The notes beneath the pieces are model-generated. The model was given only the letters and a program-made list of their open reading frames with translations. It ran no database searches and had not been told where the DNA came from. A stretch of 64,000 nucleotides of DNA from Adhaeribacter rhizoryzae. Its GTDB lineage: Bacteria; Bacteroidota; Bacteroidia; Cytophagales; Hymenobacteraceae. The stretch is taken from the NCBI RefSeq assembly GCF_008629685.1, contig NZ_VWSF01000003.1, positions 284,795 through 348,794 of the forward strand. The letters are read 5' to 3'. Every line of letters starts with the position of its first letter. Positions within the stretch are counted from its first letter, which is position 1. A program made the position numbers and the translations under genes. Positions 1-9,767 of the stretch are shown in pieces.

Positions 1-733
1 TGTCTTTCCCACCACCATATATATTAAGCTGCCAGTTTCTATTTTGCCATTTCTCCTTGCTTAATACCTCAAAAATAATGTCCTGCCCTTTCCGGTCTAC
101 GTCAAAACTGGCTACACAGGCAAAATGCACCTTATCTAAAGCAGGAAATTTTATGGGCCCGACATCCTGCAAATTTACCGGATTATCAATTAAACTCACA
201 TTGGGAAGCCTTTTTACTATTTGTTTCATAATAGTATCCAACTGAAGCTGACATATCATAAAAACATTTTTTGCCTTACTAAATAAATTTAATAGTATTC
301 TCCTCTTTTCCTCTGTAAGAACCAGGGTTTCGTTATAATTATGGCAAATTATATAATAAGGCTTATTTACCGATAAAAGATATCTTTGAAAATTAGCCAT
401 TTCTGTAATCTCATAAGCACCGCACTGATTAAATACAATAACATCAGGGTCAAAAGCTTTAAGTAATTTTTCTGCCTCTGACTCTTTTACAATGGTATTT
501 TTCAAACGCCTGAGTATACGTACGGTAATAGCAGGGTCATACCCTTTCATGAAATGAGTAGCTGCTCCTAGCCTCGCCAGTTCCTTAATTTTATCCGGTA
601 TATCATTAAAGAAATGCGTAATGGTAAGTACTTCATGCTTTTCGGTTAACGCTTTTTTGGCGGTTTCATACCATAATGCTTCGCTTCCACCCCATGATAC
701 GTGCCCCAAAGTTGAAATGAAAGCTACTTTCAT
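1..733 (-). CDS. Glycosyltransferase family 4 protein (3' end beyond window)
   Basis: The frame opens with ATG at 733 and runs without a stop to the left edge, so only about 244 N-terminal residues are visible. The start reads MKVAFISTLGHVSWGGSE, the glycine-rich N-terminal loop of GT-B fold glycosyltransferases. Near residue 215 the phrase VASFDVDRKGQD resembles the start of the GT4 C-terminal donor-binding domain, which then leaves the window. It probably transfers a sugar from a nucleotide donor to a growing surface glycan on the cytoplasmic side. It is the downstream-most visible gene of the minus-strand polysaccharide cluster. Acceptor and donor cannot be read from the sequence. Confidence 0.8.
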   Translation of the reverse strand, partial: MKVAFISTLGHVSWGGSEALWYETAKKALTEKHEVLTITHFFNDIPDKIKELARLGAATHFMKGYDPAITVRILRRLKNTIVKESEAEKLLKAFDPDVIVFNQCGAYEITEMANFQRYLLSVNKPYYIICHNYNETLVLTEEKRRILLNLFSKAKNVFMICQLQLDTIMKQIVKRLPNVSLIDNPVNLQDVGPIKFPALDKVHFACVASFDVDRKGQDIIFEVLSKEKWQNRNWQLNIYGGGKD

Positions 734-819
734 ATTCCCAATTTATTTTCTTTAACTTTTATGTAAAGTAATTAATGGCTGATTTACTTAATTCCAAAAT
801 CACCAAACCTTTTTGCGCA

Positions 820-1812
820 CTATTTAAGGTTGCTTTTTTTTATTCGTTCCTTAATCCAGTATGCACCATCGTAAAGTGCTGAATGAGGGTTTCCAGAAAA
901 ATAACCATATAAAAAAACCGATTCTAAACCTTGAAAAAATTTATCCTTGAAAAATATATAATACTTTATTTTGTCTTTATTAAGTAAAGCTTTATGCTGA
1001 TTAATAATTTTATTTACATACATGGGGTTTAAGCTAAGCTTACCCCTCTTTTGTAATTCTCTAATATTATTCAGTACCAGTTCTCTTGCTTGTATACGCC
1101 CTAAAAGCATTTTATCGTGTTTCCGAGCCGTGCTCGTATAATGAGCCCTAATAATACCCTGCGCCTCCACAGTAGTATCATAATAAAACTCAAAACCTAA
1201 TAAAGCTGCGCGGTACCAAAAATTCCAGTCTTCAAGGCCATGTAGGCCTTCTACAAAACCGCCTACCTGTTCGTAAACTTTACGTCTGAAAATGACTGAT
1301 GGCGTTAAAAAAAAGTTATCAGCTAGAAGGTTATCTATGATTAGCTCATTTTTGCCCGACACCTGGGTACTGCCAGGTAATTTAAAAAGGCGAAAATTAT
1401 GTTCAGCTTCTCCATTATCCTCAAATATTAAGGCATTACTATAGACCAAATCAATATGAGGACTTGCATCTAATAATTTTACATGCAGAGCCAATTTATC
1501 AGGCTTCAACATATCATCTGCATCCAGGAGCTGAAAATACTCTCCTCTTGCTTTTTTTAAAGCGGCATTTCGGGCTGCCGAAACGCCTTTGTTTTCCTGC
1601 TGAATGTAAATAATCCGTTCATCCATTTTAACATAACCAGCAACCACCTCTTTTGTGTTGTCCTTAGAACCATCATCCACAATAATACATTCCCAATTAG
1701 TGTAGGTTTGTGCTCTAAGACTTTCCAATGCATCACTAATAAACCTACCATAATTATAACTAGGCATTATAATCGATACTAAAGGATTGATTGCGATGGT
1801 GGTATTCGACAA
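820..1812 (-). CDS. Glycosyltransferase family 2 protein
   Basis: This 330-aa protein has a GT-A fold N-terminus: PLVSIIMPSYNYGRFI, then CIIVDDGSKDNT, and the metal-binding DxD-like ARGEYFQLLDADD near residues 88-100. These are hallmarks of GT2 inverting transferases. The C-terminal third is less conserved and probably recognises the acceptor. The start at 1812 is TTG. The next internal ATG (residue 16) would remove the first beta strand, so the longer form is preferred. It lies in the same direction as the next GT2 gene, with a 54-bp gap. Donor and acceptor sugars are unknown. Confidence 0.85.
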   Translation of the reverse strand: MSNTTIAINPLVSIIMPSYNYGRFISDALESLRAQTYTNWECIIVDDGSKDNTKEVVAGYVKMDERIIYIQQENKGVSAARNAALKKARGEYFQLLDADDMLKPDKLALHVKLLDASPHIDLVYSNALIFEDNGEAEHNFRLFKLPGSTQVSGKNELIIDNLLADNFFLTPSVIFRRKVYEQVGGFVEGLHGLEDWNFWYRAALLGFEFYYDTTVEAQGIIRAHYTSTARKHDKMLLGRIQARELVLNNIRELQKRGKLSLNPMYVNKIINQHKALLNKDKIKYYIFFKDKFFQGLESVFLYGYFSGNPHSALYDGAYWIKERIKKSNLK

Positions 1813-1866
1813 AATGATTATAGAAAAATTATGTATTTATATATTGAAGTATGCAGAATATTTATA

Positions 1867-2655
1867 TCAGAAATTTATATTGGATAACAGACCAATCTTT
1901 TTAAGTACGTTAATCATTCTAGATGTCTTAACATGGGCCACAACATTATTGGCTTTGACAAACTCATCAAACAAAATTTTGGAGAAGTCTTTTGTAATAA
2001 CGTTAAATTTTTCTTCCTCAACCCAATTTTTATTTAACGGGTTACTACTAATTCCATCTTCAGTAAAGTTAGATATCAGAACATCAATTTTACGGTAAGA
2101 ACATTTATACTTAAGAATTGCTTCCATAAAAAATTTCCAGTCAGAAACAATTTTTAAATTTTCATCGTAACAGCCTACTTTTTCAAACAAAGATTTTTTA
2201 ATAAAGGTCGCCGGATGGGGTAATGAACTATCAAGAAAATGACTAAATGTAAGATGAGAAGGATACTTTCCTAAGCTTTTTTCTTGGCCTTTTATGAAAG
2301 TACATCCTCCATAAACAATATCTTCATTAAAACCAACATAAGCAACATTACCTAGTACCGAATCGTCTACTAAGGTATCTCCAGAATTTAAAAACAATAA
2401 ATAATCACCATTGGCCCTTGCAATACCTTTATTCATAGCGTTATAGATTCCCTTATCTGGCTCACTTACCCAAAAATCTATATTCCCTGAATATTGATTT
2501 ATGACTTCAACACTATTATCCGTAGAACCGCCATCAATAATAATATACTCTCTATTTAAGTAATTCTGCGTAATAACACTCTCAATAGTTTGTTTTAACC
2601 CTAAATAATTATTAAAATTAATTGTTATTATTGAAATCTTGACTTCATTATTCAT
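1867..2655 (-). CDS. Glycosyltransferase family 2 protein
   Basis: This 262-aa GT-A glycosyltransferase starts with KISIITINFNNYLGLKQTI, followed by YIIIDGGSTDNS and ANGDYLLFLNSGD (nucleotide and metal binding). The GG-STDNS and NSGD forms are typical of the WcaE-like branch of GT2 enzymes that build exopolysaccharide or O-antigen. The ATG at 2655 is clear. It sits in the run of minus-strand glycan genes about 46 bp downstream of the wecE-like gene. The specific linkage cannot be predicted. Confidence 0.85.
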   Translation of the reverse strand: MNNEVKISIITINFNNYLGLKQTIESVITQNYLNREYIIIDGGSTDNSVEVINQYSGNIDFWVSEPDKGIYNAMNKGIARANGDYLLFLNSGDTLVDDSVLGNVAYVGFNEDIVYGGCTFIKGQEKSLGKYPSHLTFSHFLDSSLPHPATFIKKSLFEKVGCYDENLKIVSDWKFFMEAILKYKCSYRKIDVLISNFTEDGISSNPLNKNWVEEEKFNVITKDFSKILFDEFVKANNVVAHVKTSRMINVLKKIGLLSNINF

Positions 2656-2701
2656 AGGTTTACAATAAATCTAAATTTCCTCGTCCGTAATCAATGCTCC
2701 A

Positions 2702-3829
2702 TTAATCTTGTAAATGTTTCTTTATTAGATTACATATATAATCAACTTGTGATTCTGTAAGCTCAAAGAACATAGGCAGTCTAACCAAACAATTAGTATA
2801 CTTATTTGAATTAGTTAGTATTCTGCCATCATGCTTTGAACTGTAGAAATGGCTTGACTCCAGAGATAAATAATGGAAAACCGATAAAACGCCATTATCT
2901 TTTAAATATTTTATTAAACCCGTTCTTTGCTCCAAATTTTGGCAGATTAAATAAAACATATGAGCATTATTTGTACCATAATCTGGTAAATATGGTAAAT
3001 CGATTCCTTTCTGAGGAATAATATCTTTTAGATTATGGTAATACCGGTTCCAAATTGCTATACGCTTTTGCTGTATTATATCTAAGTTCTCTATTTGAGC
3101 ATATAAAAATGCGGATATAATTTCTGAAGGTAAAAATGAAGAACCAACATCTACCCAACCATATTTGTCCACTTCACCTCGAAAAAACTGTGAACGGTTG
3201 GTGCCTTTTTCCCGAATTATTTCGGCTCTGGCAATAAAGCGCTCATCATTTATTGCCAACATGCCTCCTTCACCGCTAATTAAATTCTTTGTTTCATGGA
3301 ATGAAAAGGCGGCGAGATGCCCAATACTTCCCAAAGATTTCCCTTTGTAATAGCTGTCAATAGCTTGCGCAGCATCCTCAACCACAAACAAGTTATATTG
3401 GTCAGCTAAAAACATTATTTTGTCCATATCACAAGCTATTCCTGCATAATGAACAGGCACAATAGCTTTAGTCTTAGGTGTAATAAGGGCTTCTATTTTA
3501 TCTGCATCAATATTAGGGTTTTTAGCATTACTATCGGCAAATACTATATTGGCCCCACGCAGAACAAAAGCATTAGCTGTTGATACAAAAGTATAAGCAG
3601 GCATAATTACTTCATCACCTGGCTGAATATCAATTAAGATGGCAGCCATCTCCAGAGCATCGGTGCAGGAAGTTGTTAATAAAGCTTTTTTAAAACCAAA
3701 TTTTTCTTCAAAAAATTGATGGCATCTTTTTGTAAAAATGCCATCTCCAGAAATTTTACCAGATTCAACGGCTTGCTTTATGTATTCTGTTTCTTTTCCG
3801 GTTAAGAATGGTTTATTAAAATCAATCAT
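2702..3829 (-). CDS. wecE: dTDP-4-amino-4,6-dideoxygalactose transaminase (WecE/RffA family)
   Basis: This 375-aa PLP-dependent DegT/DnrJ/EryC1/StrS aminotransferase is recognisably close to enterobacterial WecE along its length. It has the TTSCTDALEMAA and GDEVIMPAYTFVSTANAF motifs, VVEDAAQA (PLP phosphate/ring contacts) and SFHETKN with the Schiff-base lysine near residue 180. EKGTNRSQFFRG is a particularly WecE-like stretch. The family converts dTDP-4-keto-6-deoxyglucose to dTDP-4-amino-4,6-dideoxygalactose (Fuc4N) with glutamate. It overlaps the adjacent acetyltransferase gene by one base, so the two are translationally linked. The pair would make an N-acylated 4-amino-6-deoxy sugar for the polysaccharide; the acylated product is inference. 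Confidence 0.9.
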   Translation of the reverse strand: MIDFNKPFLTGKETEYIKQAVESGKISGDGIFTKRCHQFFEEKFGFKKALLTTSCTDALEMAAILIDIQPGDEVIMPAYTFVSTANAFVLRGANIVFADSNAKNPNIDADKIEALITPKTKAIVPVHYAGIACDMDKIMFLADQYNLFVVEDAAQAIDSYYKGKSLGSIGHLAAFSFHETKNLISGEGGMLAINDERFIARAEIIREKGTNRSQFFRGEVDKYGWVDVGSSFLPSEIISAFLYAQIENLDIIQQKRIAIWNRYYHNLKDIIPQKGIDLPYLPDYGTNNAHMFYLICQNLEQRTGLIKYLKDNGVLSVFHYLSLESSHFYSSKHDGRILTNSNKYTNCLVRLPMFFELTESQVDYICNLIKKHLQD

Positions 3830-4479
3830 TATTTAATCTTTATTAAATCTTTTAAATACTTAGCAGGTGTACCTGCATAAAGGCCTGGTTTATCTATATC
3901 AGAAATTACAACTGTTCCCCCGCCAGTTTGTATATCACTACTTAAATTAACATTATTTATAATTGTTGTACCTATACCCAAAAAGCATCTTTCACCTACA
4001 GTTACAAAGCCCGATATTTTAACACCCGGTGCAAAAAAGCTATTACTTTTAATTACCGAATCGTGTGATATTAAACAACCAATATTGAAAAAAATATTAT
4101 TCTCAACTTGTACGTTTTTATCAAATACGCACCCTGGTAAAATTACTACTCCTTGTCCGATTGTAATAGAATAATCTACATAAGCAAAAGGACTTATGTA
4201 AGTAGCAAAAGGTATGTGCGTTTTAAAGTGATCATATAATTGTTGCCGAAAAAGTAGGTGATTATAACCAATACCCATTATTAATTCGTCAAATACCTTA
4301 GCCTTAAATCCGGAGTCAATAGCTTCTGTAGAACCAAGAACAGGTAAATCGCTAATAATTGCACCTGGTTTCTGATAATCATCATAAAACCCGACAGCTC
4401 TAAAATTATTTGATTGGTTAATGTAATGGGCAATATGCTGCCCCAAAACACCCGCGCCAATTATGGCTATTGTTAGCAT
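3829..4479 (-). CDS. NeuD/PglD-like sugar O/N-acetyltransferase
   Basis: This 216-aa protein has a Rossmann-like N-terminus (IAIIGAGVLGQHIAHYIN) and a left-handed beta-helix C-terminal half built of hexapeptide repeats (for example ITIGQGVVILPGCVF, FFAPGVKISGFVTVGERCFLGIG). This two-domain layout is that of NeuD/PglD acetyltransferases, which use acetyl-CoA to acetylate amino sugars. It overlaps wecE by one base (TAATG-type junction), so its likely substrate is the WecE product, a 4-amino-4,6-dideoxyhexose. The exact acyl group and position are not visible. Confidence 0.8.
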   Translation of the reverse strand: MLTIAIIGAGVLGQHIAHYINQSNNFRAVGFYDDYQKPGAIISDLPVLGSTEAIDSGFKAKVFDELIMGIGYNHLLFRQQLYDHFKTHIPFATYISPFAYVDYSITIGQGVVILPGCVFDKNVQVENNIFFNIGCLISHDSVIKSNSFFAPGVKISGFVTVGERCFLGIGTTIINNVNLSSDIQTGGGTVVISDIDKPGLYAGTPAKYLKDLIKIK

Positions 4480-4529
4480 GCTTAATTCTGGGTTAATTTT
4501 CCTACAGCATAAAAAATGCCTTTTACTCT

Positions 4530-5246
4530 TTATTCATGAATTTTGCCTAGTTCAACAAAACTTTTCATAAACAAAGAAGCATTGGGGCCTTCGTTAAATA
4601 GAAGGTCCAGAATGCTTACGCCGTGTTCAAAGGGTGGAAATAATTGGTGATATTCTTGATAACCTGCATAATTCATCCAGGTTACTTTTATGCCTGCCTC
4701 TTCAAATAAACTTTCATTTAAGTAATCTTTTGCTGCCGGACCAGATACGTATTCTTTTCCTCCGGTCGCTTTTACTAAATTGACCAATCTTTCGGTTTTG
4801 CCATCGCCATAACTATATTGCTCGGAGCTGGTAATTTTGGTTTTAATACCTAACTCATTGCAGATAGCTGTTATAAAAAGTAAATTAATTTGGCTTAAAT
4901 ACGATGTGCTATTTGTTAAATATAAATTCTCAAAAAGTTCTTTATAAAATTTAAAATATGGAGCCTTTGAATAATTTTGTTGGAGTGTACGCCAATGTTT
5001 TATATTCCATTTGGGGTCAAAAACTTTAGTTTCGTTAATTTTTTGTTCTAAGGAATCTTGCTTAACTGGAATTGTAAGCCACTGAACACCATTAGGAGTC
5101 TTAATCTTATTGCGGTTACGCCAATCATTTTTGGTGTATTGCATCTCGTCATAAAGGATAAATTCATCAACCGAATTAATTAAATCGAAGTACCCTTTCC
5201 AGGGAATATAATTGGACTGCAGGATAGCAGTTTTCAGAATGCCCAT
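4530..5246 (-). CDS. WbqC-like family protein
   Basis: This 238-aa protein begins AILQSNYIPWKGYFDLI and contains DEMQYTKNDWRNRNKIK and LTIPVK, the signature pattern of the WbqC family. The family is repeatedly found in O-antigen and capsule clusters beside amino-sugar genes, but its biochemical role is not firmly established. An acyltransferase or sugar-modifying role has been proposed. It sits directly upstream of the acetyltransferase/aminotransferase pair in the same transcription direction, which supports a role in maturing the same amino sugar. Confidence 0.8.
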   Translation of the reverse strand: MGILKTAILQSNYIPWKGYFDLINSVDEFILYDEMQYTKNDWRNRNKIKTPNGVQWLTIPVKQDSLEQKINETKVFDPKWNIKHWRTLQQNYSKAPYFKFYKELFENLYLTNSTSYLSQINLLFITAICNELGIKTKITSSEQYSYGDGKTERLVNLVKATGGKEYVSGPAAKDYLNESLFEEAGIKVTWMNYAGYQEYHQLFPPFEHGVSILDLLFNEGPNASLFMKSFVELGKIHE

Positions 5247-5262
5247 ATATATATGTTACTAG

Positions 5263-7146
5263 TTATATCTTTTCTATGTCCACCAAATCGGCTTTAAACT
5301 CTTTATTTATCCAATATACTCTGCCTGCATCTATCCATTTGTTATCCATTTGCTTTCTTAGAAAATCTTTTTCCCAATGCTGTGGAATATTAATTTGTTT
5401 TGCTACTATTCTAAATTGTGCATTGTTTAAATTTACGTCATTCTTAACTGCCCAAAAGGCAGTATATTTTAATAAACCATTTGATAATGATTTCATATTC
5501 ACATTTGGTCCCATAGTCCTAAATGTCCAATTTACCCAACCTCTACCTGAGTTATAACTACTAGCCATCCCATCACTTGTAACGATAGGTAACCAAACTC
5601 TTTTTATATCATCAATATATTGGACTGCTAGAATATGATTATAATCCCTAAAATGGTAATCCATAAAGACAGCATGGGACGTCAAACCAAACAATGTTCT
5701 ATTGAGACCATTTATAGAATTAAACGAAGCACTTATTTTATTCCTTACCTCACTTAAGTTAATTTTTTTTGAAATATTGATAATACCCCAGGAGTTTAAT
5801 ATACAGACTGACTGAAAGAAAAAACAATAAATAGTAAAGCAAAACGTAAACATTACTTTTAAATCTATTACTCTTAAATTTGAAAGTAACTTAATGTTGT
5901 TATAGTTGGGAGGAATAGTTGGAAATTCCACAGAACAATTATCTTCGTTACAGACCTGCCGAAACCTACTTTTAGCTATATAACTATAAATTAACTCTGA
6001 AATTTGTTTAAATGGTGGAATAACTAAGATAATACTTAATGGCCATAAGAACCATATCCTTCTACATATTTGAACATAGGTTCCCACGCCATTATAAATG
6101 CTTCCTTTATCACCTAAACTATGAATATTCTTCAGAAGCAGTCCATCACTAATATTGAACAACTTTGGTTCTTCATGAGCAAAGGTTTGAACACCTTTAA
6201 AAACAATTTTATTGAATAAATCAAAATGCTTTACAACTATTCTAGTTCGGTTGCATAACGGACATTCCTCATCATAATAAACAACAAGTGATGGATGAGC
6301 AGAAACAAACCTTTTAAAGAATTTTCCCCATTTCTCTGGGAAAATAAGCAAAGTATAAATACTGGTTACGCCCAAAGCAAACCAAGGAATAGGATACGCA
6401 ATTAAAATACCTAAATGTAATCCAATACCTATTATCAGCAATAAAACTCGAAATCTCCTTATCCAAATAAAGAATAAAAAGACCAACTCAAACACAAGAG
6501 TAATATAGCCCAATATCAGGCTAAAATATTTAATATTCAAAATTGGAGTTAAATCAACGTATGTTGCAAAAGGCAAACTAGCCGGCAGCCAAAATCCTAA
6601 ACCACCAAGCCATATTGGTGATGCAACCTTCCAAAAAATTGAATCAAAGTAAACTAGACCTACTCCAATTACCACCGGTATATAATAATTTATGATACTG
6701 GTTTTTGTAGGAGGCTTAAATTCTACTCTCAAAGTTGAATATCTTAACTTTGTTATGAGACGATCTAAAGAAAATGTTTGTGAAACAGGCATAAACATTA
6801 ATAAAAAATTTATACCTGTCATGGAGTAATCTAAATGATATTCAAAGCTTTTAAAAGTTGAAAAAGTAATAAGAGTTAGTACATAATTAATAATCGTTAC
6901 ATATTCCGTAAAAACTCCTAATATTAAACAAATAATAACGCCTATCCATACAATTAGAATAGGCGTAAAATTTACTTCAGATGTTTCTAAATAAGGAATA
7001 GGATCAAAAATAAGATGCCTAAAATAATACATCTGAGCTATTTCACAAAGCAGCACTAATCCATAGAAAATTCTAAAAGCAGCCAGGCCATGAGCGGGTA
7101 CTTCTTGTAAATAAAGCTTTTTAAAACTGCTATAGAGCTTCTTCAT
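5263..7146 (-). CDS. HTTM-domain membrane protein fused to a DCC (DUF393) thiol-oxidoreductase-like domain
   Basis: This 627-aa protein has an N-terminal HTTM-type membrane region (residues about 1-275, starting HGLAAFRIFYGLVLLCEI) with several transmembrane helices, as in vitamin-K-dependent carboxylase relatives. A DCC/DUF393 domain follows from about residue 287 (VVYYDEECPLCNRT), with the characteristic CxxC at C295 and C298. The C-terminal 200 residues contain one further hydrophobic segment and a tail I do not recognise. The gene is very AT-rich. Its stop region overlaps or abuts the glycosyltransferase at 7146, indicating co-transcription. A redox or carboxylation role in the envelope is possible, but no substrate can be named. 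Confidence 0.7.
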   Translation of the reverse strand: MKKLYSSFKKLYLQEVPAHGLAAFRIFYGLVLLCEIAQMYYFRHLIFDPIPYLETSEVNFTPILIVWIGVIICLILGVFTEYVTIINYVLTLITFSTFKSFEYHLDYSMTGINFLLMFMPVSQTFSLDRLITKLRYSTLRVEFKPPTKTSIINYYIPVVIGVGLVYFDSIFWKVASPIWLGGLGFWLPASLPFATYVDLTPILNIKYFSLILGYITLVFELVFLFFIWIRRFRVLLLIIGIGLHLGILIAYPIPWFALGVTSIYTLLIFPEKWGKFFKRFVSAHPSLVVYYDEECPLCNRTRIVVKHFDLFNKIVFKGVQTFAHEEPKLFNISDGLLLKNIHSLGDKGSIYNGVGTYVQICRRIWFLWPLSIILVIPPFKQISELIYSYIAKSRFRQVCNEDNCSVEFPTIPPNYNNIKLLSNLRVIDLKVMFTFCFTIYCFFFQSVCILNSWGIINISKKINLSEVRNKISASFNSINGLNRTLFGLTSHAVFMDYHFRDYNHILAVQYIDDIKRVWLPIVTSDGMASSYNSGRGWVNWTFRTMGPNVNMKSLSNGLLKYTAFWAVKNDVNLNNAQFRIVAKQINIPQHWEKDFLRKQMDNKWIDAGRVYWINKEFKADLVDIEKI

Positions 7147-8450
7147 TAAATTTCTTTGCTTAATTCTAACATTAACCTTTCTAATGAGCTAATGGAAGCA
7201 TTTTCTTCCACTATTTTTATAGCATTAGCTGAGCATGTTTGAAATTCAGTTTCTGTTAAGGAAAGTATGCTTCTTATTGCTCTAGCCAAAGCTGTTGTGT
7301 CACCTAATGGTACTTTAAAACCATTCTTTCCATTTTGAATCATATTATGCAATAAACCCATTTCAAAACCTACCACTGGTGTGCCGCATGCCAGCGCTTC
7401 ATTAACCATCATAGGTCCTGAGTCTTCCAGAGAAGAGCAAATAAAAGCATCGGCTGCCTGGTAAGCTAAAGAAAGTAAGCGTTCATCTTTTATGAAATCA
7501 ATAGGAATTATATCAAATGGTATTTGCTTAACAAGCTCGTTTTCATCTAATTGGTTACCTGCAACAAGTATTTTAATTCTCCCATTCTCTTCATCTGTTT
7601 GAAGCTGGTAAAGCTTTTGTAAGCTTTGTATTAATTCAGAAATTCCTTTCCTCTTTTCACCGGTATATGTGGCACCGCTGAAGATTATTTTAAAATCTTT
7701 TTGAACATGAAATACTTGTTTGGCAATATTTCTGTTAGCATTATTAAATATATTAAAATCAATCAAACCATTAATTAATGGTATGTAATTCTGATTTTTA
7801 AATAAAGAGGATGCTTTCGCCTGATTAAGGGTCCAGCCAGAACCAGCTATTACTTTAATATTACTGGCTTCTATAAAACTTCTTTTAAATAATAAATTTT
7901 GTTTTGCCCTATCTTTATACTTTTCGGTTAATATAGCAGGACAGTTGCTGCAATCCCTTGTATATCCTTTACAATCCCAGGCATAATGACACCCACCGGT
8001 AATTGGTGCCATATCTGTCATAAGCCAATAAACCTGGGCGCCTGTTTCCTTTTGTAATTTATAAGCAAGTTCTGTATTAATAAAACCAGTAACCCACGCT
8101 AAAAGAATAATATCTGGCTTAAATGGTAAAGCATTTAATACGGAAACACTTGATGTAGAAACCTGAGACTCATCAATATTAAAAAAATGATAATTTTTAT
8201 CTAGCAGGAGCTCTTCATTCTTTTGATTATTAGAAAAGATCTTCAATATTCTATTAGAGGCCCTCTTTACAATTGGTTCGGGTTTATTAATTTGAGCAAC
8301 CTGACAAACTAATGAATCTGATTTTGCTTTGTGTTTTACAATTAATTTAGATTCATATCCCAGCTTCTGAATAGCCTTAGCTATTCTGTATGCCGATTCG
8401 CCGGCACCGCCAAAATCATGAGTTGCAAAAACTGCGACCTTTTTACTCAT
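7146..8450 (-). CDS. Glycosyltransferase family 4 protein
   Basis: This 434-aa GT-B enzyme opens with KVAVFATHDFGGAGESAYRI. The C-terminal domain contains FSGATYTGEKRKGISELIQSL and the donor-binding EALACGTPVVGFEMG motif near residues 355-370 (E-x7-E type GT4). A cysteine-rich insert (HYAWDCKGYTRDCSNCPA, about residues 153-170) is seen in a subgroup of exopolysaccharide GT4 enzymes and may bind a metal. The gene overlaps the upstream Wzt-like ATPase by 8 bp and the downstream HTTM gene by one base, so all three probably share one mRNA. Confidence 0.85.
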   Translation of the reverse strand: MSKKVAVFATHDFGGAGESAYRIAKAIQKLGYESKLIVKHKAKSDSLVCQVAQINKPEPIVKRASNRILKIFSNNQKNEELLLDKNYHFFNIDESQVSTSSVSVLNALPFKPDIILLAWVTGFINTELAYKLQKETGAQVYWLMTDMAPITGGCHYAWDCKGYTRDCSNCPAILTEKYKDRAKQNLLFKRSFIEASNIKVIAGSGWTLNQAKASSLFKNQNYIPLINGLIDFNIFNNANRNIAKQVFHVQKDFKIIFSGATYTGEKRKGISELIQSLQKLYQLQTDEENGRIKILVAGNQLDENELVKQIPFDIIPIDFIKDERLLSLAYQAADAFICSSLEDSGPMMVNEALACGTPVVGFEMGLLHNMIQNGKNGFKVPLGDTTALARAIRSILSLTETEFQTCSANAIKIVEENASISSLERLMLELSKEI

Positions 8451-9696
8451 TCAATACTAACCAATTAAGCTTAGGAAAAATAACACCATTATCTACATTA
8501 CCATAAATAGAAAATTCTGACCCTACGTCAATAATTTCGAAAGTTAAACAATCTAAAATTTCAATTACTTTAACATTAGGAATATGTAAGGCAATACTAA
8601 CCTTAAAATTATTAGGTCTTAACAAGTTTATTGGAAGTGTAATTTTATGCTTTTGATAACCAGTTTGCGGATTAATATTTATTTGTTCTGTAAAAATTCT
8701 TCTTTCCTGAAAATCCTGTAAGCCCAAAGAACAAACAAGGCCTCTTTCAGTTGAAACATTTTTTAAATCAAAATATATTGAAATTTCCTGATTATGTGCA
8801 AAGCTGCTACATTCATTTCCCTGTGCATCAACAATACCCGCTTTCAATATTTGAATTGGCTTTTCATCAATATCCACATTAGCATAGGATGATGCATTTT
8901 CGGTATTACTTCTTAAATATTCATTTAGCACCTCTTGAATATCGCCAATTTTATGTAATCCGCCATTTTTCATTAACAACCCTTTGGTACAAAGTTGGGC
9001 TACAGCTCCCATGTTATGGCTTACAAACAAGACTGTTCTTCCGTCATTAACACTTACATCTTTCATTCTACCCAAACATTTCTTTTGAAATTCTGCATCA
9101 CCCACAGCCAACACTTCGTCTACAATTAAAATTTCAGGTTCCAGAAAAGCCGATACAGCAAAGGCTAATCGTACATACATACCGCTACTATAACGTTTTA
9201 CCGGAGTATCAATGTAACGCTCAACTCCAGAGAAGTCAACAATCTCATCAAACTTGCTGCGAATCTCGGCCTTGCTCATACCCAAAATTGCCCCATTTAA
9301 GAAAATATTTTCACGGCCTGTTAATTCTGGGTGAAAACCAGTACCTACTTCAAGCAAGGAAGCAATACGACCATTCACTTTAATTCTTCCAACTGTTGGA
9401 GATGTTACTTTAGAAAGTAATTTTAACAAAGTGGATTTACCGGCTCCGTTACGGCCTATTATTCCTAACACTTCACCAGATTTTACTTCAAAGTTTATAT
9501 CCTTTAAACTCCAAACGTAATCACTATTACCTTTAATTGTACGGTCGTTCGTTTCGCCAATTTTAGCAAAGGGGTCCTCTTTTCCGCGCATTCGGGCCCA
9601 CCAACGGTTAAGGTCATGGCTGAGCGTACCGGTTCCAACTTCTCCTAAGCGGTATAGCTTCCCTAAATTCTCTACTTTAATGGCAATATTACTCAT
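8443..9696 (-). CDS. wzt: Polysaccharide ABC exporter ATPase with Wzt-type C-terminal domain
   Basis: This 417-aa ABC ATPase has Walker A GIIGRNGAGKST near residue 79, signature YSSGMYVRLAFAV and Walker B EILIVDEVLAVGDAEFQ. This subfamily (Wzt, TagH, RfbE) powers export of undecaprenyl-linked glycans. Residues about 265-417 form an extra beta-rich domain like the Wzt C-terminal carbohydrate-binding module, which in E. coli O8/O9a recognises the terminal modification of the chain. It is paired with the permease at 9768-10664. Together they imply an ABC-transporter-dependent glycan, with chain-end recognition inferred from the extra domain. Confidence 0.9.
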   Translation of the reverse strand: MSNIAIKVENLGKLYRLGEVGTGTLSHDLNRWWARMRGKEDPFAKIGETNDRTIKGNSDYVWSLKDINFEVKSGEVLGIIGRNGAGKSTLLKLLSKVTSPTVGRIKVNGRIASLLEVGTGFHPELTGRENIFLNGAILGMSKAEIRSKFDEIVDFSGVERYIDTPVKRYSSGMYVRLAFAVSAFLEPEILIVDEVLAVGDAEFQKKCLGRMKDVSVNDGRTVLFVSHNMGAVAQLCTKGLLMKNGGLHKIGDIQEVLNEYLRSNTENASSYANVDIDEKPIQILKAGIVDAQGNECSSFAHNQEISIYFDLKNVSTERGLVCSLGLQDFQERRIFTEQININPQTGYQKHKITLPINLLRPNNFKVSIALHIPNVKVIEILDCLTFEIIDVGSEFSIYGNVDNGVIFPKLNWLVLNE

Positions 9697-9767
9697 TCAA
9701 TTTTATGAATTGTTGAATTTTTACTTATTATATAATTACAAACTTAAGGCCTTTACTATGATTAAAA

